Source: Frankiaceae bacterium
GTDB taxonomy: Bacteria > Actinomycetota > Actinomycetes > JADGOU01
Direction: 5' to 3'
Assembly (NCBI GenBank): GCA_017882835.1
Contig: JADGOU010000120.1
Coordinates: 1-8,117, forward strand
Length of the DNA stretch: 8,117 nucleotides
Every line of letters starts with the position of its first letter. Position 1 is the stretch's first letter. The translations under genes and the position numbers were made by a program. A model generated the notes under the pieces. The model made no database searches. It saw only the letters and a program-made list of their open reading frames with translations, and was not told where the DNA came from. Positions 7,061 through 8,117 of this stretch are shown here, one piece after another.

Positions 7061-7849
7061 ATGTCCACCGGGTTCCAGGGTGCGATCTTCGATGTCGACG
7101 GCGTACTCGTCGACTCGCCCCACGAGAAGGCGTGGCGGGAGTCGCTGCGCGAGTTGATGGAATCGGAATGGAGCGATATCCGCGACTCCACGACCTGGTC
7201 GCCGGATGCCTTTACCGCCTCGGTCTACCAGCAGGAGATTTCGGGCAAGCCGCGCATGAACGGCGCCCGGGCCGCTCTGGACTACTTTCACGTGCCCGAT
7301 CGCGACGTACGCGTCGTCGAGTACGCCGCGCATAAGCAGGCAATGGTCATCCGGCTGATCGAGGCCGGTGACTTCACCGCCTACGCCGATGCGCTGCGAT
7401 ACATCGTTGCCGTCAAGGACGACGGCATCCGGGTGGCGGCCGCGTCGTCGTCGAAGAACGCGCAGCTGTTCCTGAGCAAGATCCGGCTCGACACGTTCGC
7501 CGCGGAGCACGGCATCTCCTCGCCCTCGCTGCGGCCCGGTCTCACCCTGCTGGAGTACTTCGACGCCGACGTCTCCGGTCGGGACTTCGCTCACGGGAAG
7601 CCGCATCCCGAGATGTTCCTAACGGCGGCCGGCCTACTGGCGGTCGAGCCGGAGCGGGCGATGGTCATCGAGGACGCCGCCGCCGGGATCGAGGCAGCCA
7701 AGGCCGGTCACATGGCCGCCATTGGCATCGCGCGGGCCGACGACGCGGACCTGCTGGCCGCCGCCGGCGCCGACATCGTGGTCACGACGCTCGACGACGT
7801 AGACCGCGCCGCGCTGGCCGACGGGCGCCTGGCGACAACGGGTGCTTAG
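7061..7849 (+). CDS. pgmB: Beta-phosphoglucomutase-type HAD phosphatase-fold protein
   Basis: A 262-residue HAD-superfamily protein of the beta-phosphoglucomutase group, which converts beta-glucose 1-phosphate to glucose 6-phosphate in the cytoplasm. Motif I is FDVDGVLVDS (10-19), with D11 as nucleophile and D13 as acid/base. H21 before EKAW matches H20 of the Lactococcus mutase. The helical cap follows, with SGKPR (61-65), where R65 is the likely phosphate-contacting arginine. Motif II is SSSKN (129-133), motif III is K180 in GKPHPE, and motif IV is VIEDAAAG (202-209) with E204 and D205. It is about 40 residues longer than the 221-residue Lactococcus enzyme: about 12 extra in the cap, and about 20 between motifs II and III (roughly 145-175). 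Mycobacterial GH65-linked homologues are similarly long. It follows the GH65 gene by 11 bp, which fits mutase function better than a general phosphatase. The stop lies in a strong hairpin. Confidence 0.88.
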   Translation: MSTGFQGAIFDVDGVLVDSPHEKAWRESLRELMESEWSDIRDSTTWSPDAFTASVYQQEISGKPRMNGARAALDYFHVPDRDVRVVEYAAHKQAMVIRLIEAGDFTAYADALRYIVAVKDDGIRVAAASSSKNAQLFLSKIRLDTFAAEHGISSPSLRPGLTLLEYFDADVSGRDFAHGKPHPEMFLTAAGLLAVEPERAMVIEDAAAGIEAAKAGHMAAIGIARADDADLLAAAGADIVVTTLDDVDRAALADGRLATTGA

Positions 7850-7862
7850 CCCGTCGGCTAGC
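7813..7862 (+). terminator. Stop-codon-straddling hairpin at the end of the GH65-pgmB operon
   Basis: GCTGGCCGACGGGC (7813-7826) pairs with GCCCGTCGGCTAGC (7849-7862) over 14 positions, 13 Watson-Crick and one G-U, with a 22-base loop that holds most of the pgmB stop codon (7847-7849). No T-tract follows. Position and strength suggest the operon terminator or a 3'-end stabiliser. The stem is seen directly; its action is inferred. Confidence 0.5.
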
Positions 7863-7870
7863 CCGTCGCC
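7847..7870. repeat. Two tandem 12-bp copies at the pgmB stop codon
   Basis: TAGCCCGTCGGC (7847-7858) is followed directly by TAGCCCGTCGCC (7859-7870), matching at 11 of 12 positions. The first copy includes the stop codon, so the duplication adds a second TAG four codons later in the same frame. Either copy can pair, fully or partly, with CGACGGGC (7819-7826), giving alternative 3' arms for the hairpin. Confidence 0.6.
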
Positions 7871-7959
7871 GCCGGAAGTCCGTGGGGGGAGACTGGCTGC
7901 CGCCCGGAAGTGCGTCATGGGCCCTTCGTCGCGGGCCTGCCGTCGCGATCGTGGTGCGC
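7863..7959. other. Non-coding stretch between pgmB and the crcB-like remnant
   Basis: I find no gene supported here on either strand. CCGGAAGT occurs twice (7872-7879 and 7904-7911). A weak hairpin, GGCCC (7920-7924) / GGGCC (7933-7937), has only 5 bp. The stretch may be decayed coding sequence belonging to the crcB-like remnant. Confidence 0.35.
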
Positions 7960-8109
7960 TCAGTGCTCGGTCGTACGGCGTGTCGCGGACACCAGCCGCC
8001 GTCCTCGCCCAGCGCGAGGGGACTCCCAGGCCCAGGTCGACCAGGTGGTGTACCCGCCGGCGATGCCAGCGGCCAGCATGACGGTCACGGCGTGCGGCAG
8101 CCCCCTCGG
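7960..8109 (-). pseudogene. crcB: Probable decayed fragment of a CrcB-family fluoride channel gene
   Basis: Read leftward from 8109, the frame gives VTVMLAAGIAGGYTTWSTWAWE (residues 8-29; core GGYTTWST, about 8058-8035). This resembles the conserved G-G-x-T-T-F-S-T segment of CrcB/Fluc fluoride exporters, small membrane proteins of about 125 residues. Third positions are almost all G or C over the first 30 codons, as in real genes here. After W-E-S the bias is lost in this frame. A one-base shift near 8016 instead reads A-L-G-E-D-G-G-W, which fits the usual continuation, suggesting a frameshift. The shown frame stops at 7962-7960, and there is an in-frame TGA at 8112-8110 just upstream of the fragment. 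The normal N-terminal helix and C-terminal helix are missing. It is short and lies at the edge, so a sequencing error or chance similarity remains possible. Confidence 0.45.
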
Positions 8110-8117
8110 TCACGATC

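Noticed and set aside
7634..8113. Minus-strand open frame of 159 codons running from the right edge into pgmB
   Set aside because: It overlaps the conserved motif IV end of pgmB in antisense. Over 8023-8109 the coding-like third-position bias belongs to a different minus-strand frame, the crcB-like one.
1..8117. Defence system, CRISPR, mobile element or secondary-metabolite cluster
   Set aside because: I looked for these on both strands and found no transposase, nuclease, repeat array or biosynthetic signature. The window is explained by central metabolism genes and one degraded fragment.

Overview
The window is GC-rich and its genes show the strong third-position G/C bias of a high-GC Actinomycetota genome. 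The large NAD-type glutamate dehydrogenase and the GH65/HAD gene pair fit that phylum, but I cannot name a genus. All six recognisable genes or gene remnants look like chromosomal metabolism. I see no phage, transposase, integrase, CRISPR array, tRNA or rRNA.

Left block, all on the minus strand, in transcription order. rocD (ornithine aminotransferase, 3153-4442) comes first. After a 124-bp gap comes adhE (bifunctional acetaldehyde/alcohol dehydrogenase, 437-3028). After a 152-bp gap holding a long nested hairpin comes the first 94 codons of a large NAD-dependent glutamate dehydrogenase, which runs off the left edge (1-284). RocD turns ornithine into glutamate semialdehyde and glutamate. The glutamate dehydrogenase would turn glutamate into 2-oxoglutarate and ammonia with reduction of NAD. 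AdhE re-oxidises NADH while reducing acetyl-CoA to ethanol. The block therefore looks like amino-acid catabolism next to a fermentative NADH sink; the functional link is inference from adjacency.

Right block, plus strand. It diverges from rocD across an 84-bp gap. A GH65 enzyme (4527-7049) is followed 11 bp later by a beta-phosphoglucomutase-type HAD protein (7061-7849), each with a strong Shine-Dalgarno site. This is the classic phosphorolysis pair: the GH65 enzyme splits an alpha-glucobiose with phosphate to glucose and beta-glucose 1-phosphate, and the mutase makes glucose 6-phosphate. The disaccharide (trehalose, maltose, kojibiose or another) cannot be read from the sequence. A strong hairpin straddles the stop codon of the second gene.

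Right edge. In 7850-8117 I find no intact gene. On the minus strand there is a short, well-coded stretch carrying the GGYTT-WST core of CrcB fluoride channels. It is bounded by stops and seems to shift frame just after the core, so it looks like a decayed crcB fragment.

I did not find a convincing undescribed system. The observations most worth a second look are the two long hairpins, the crcB remnant, the unknown substrate of the GH65 pair, and the grouping of fermentative, amino-acid and disaccharide genes.
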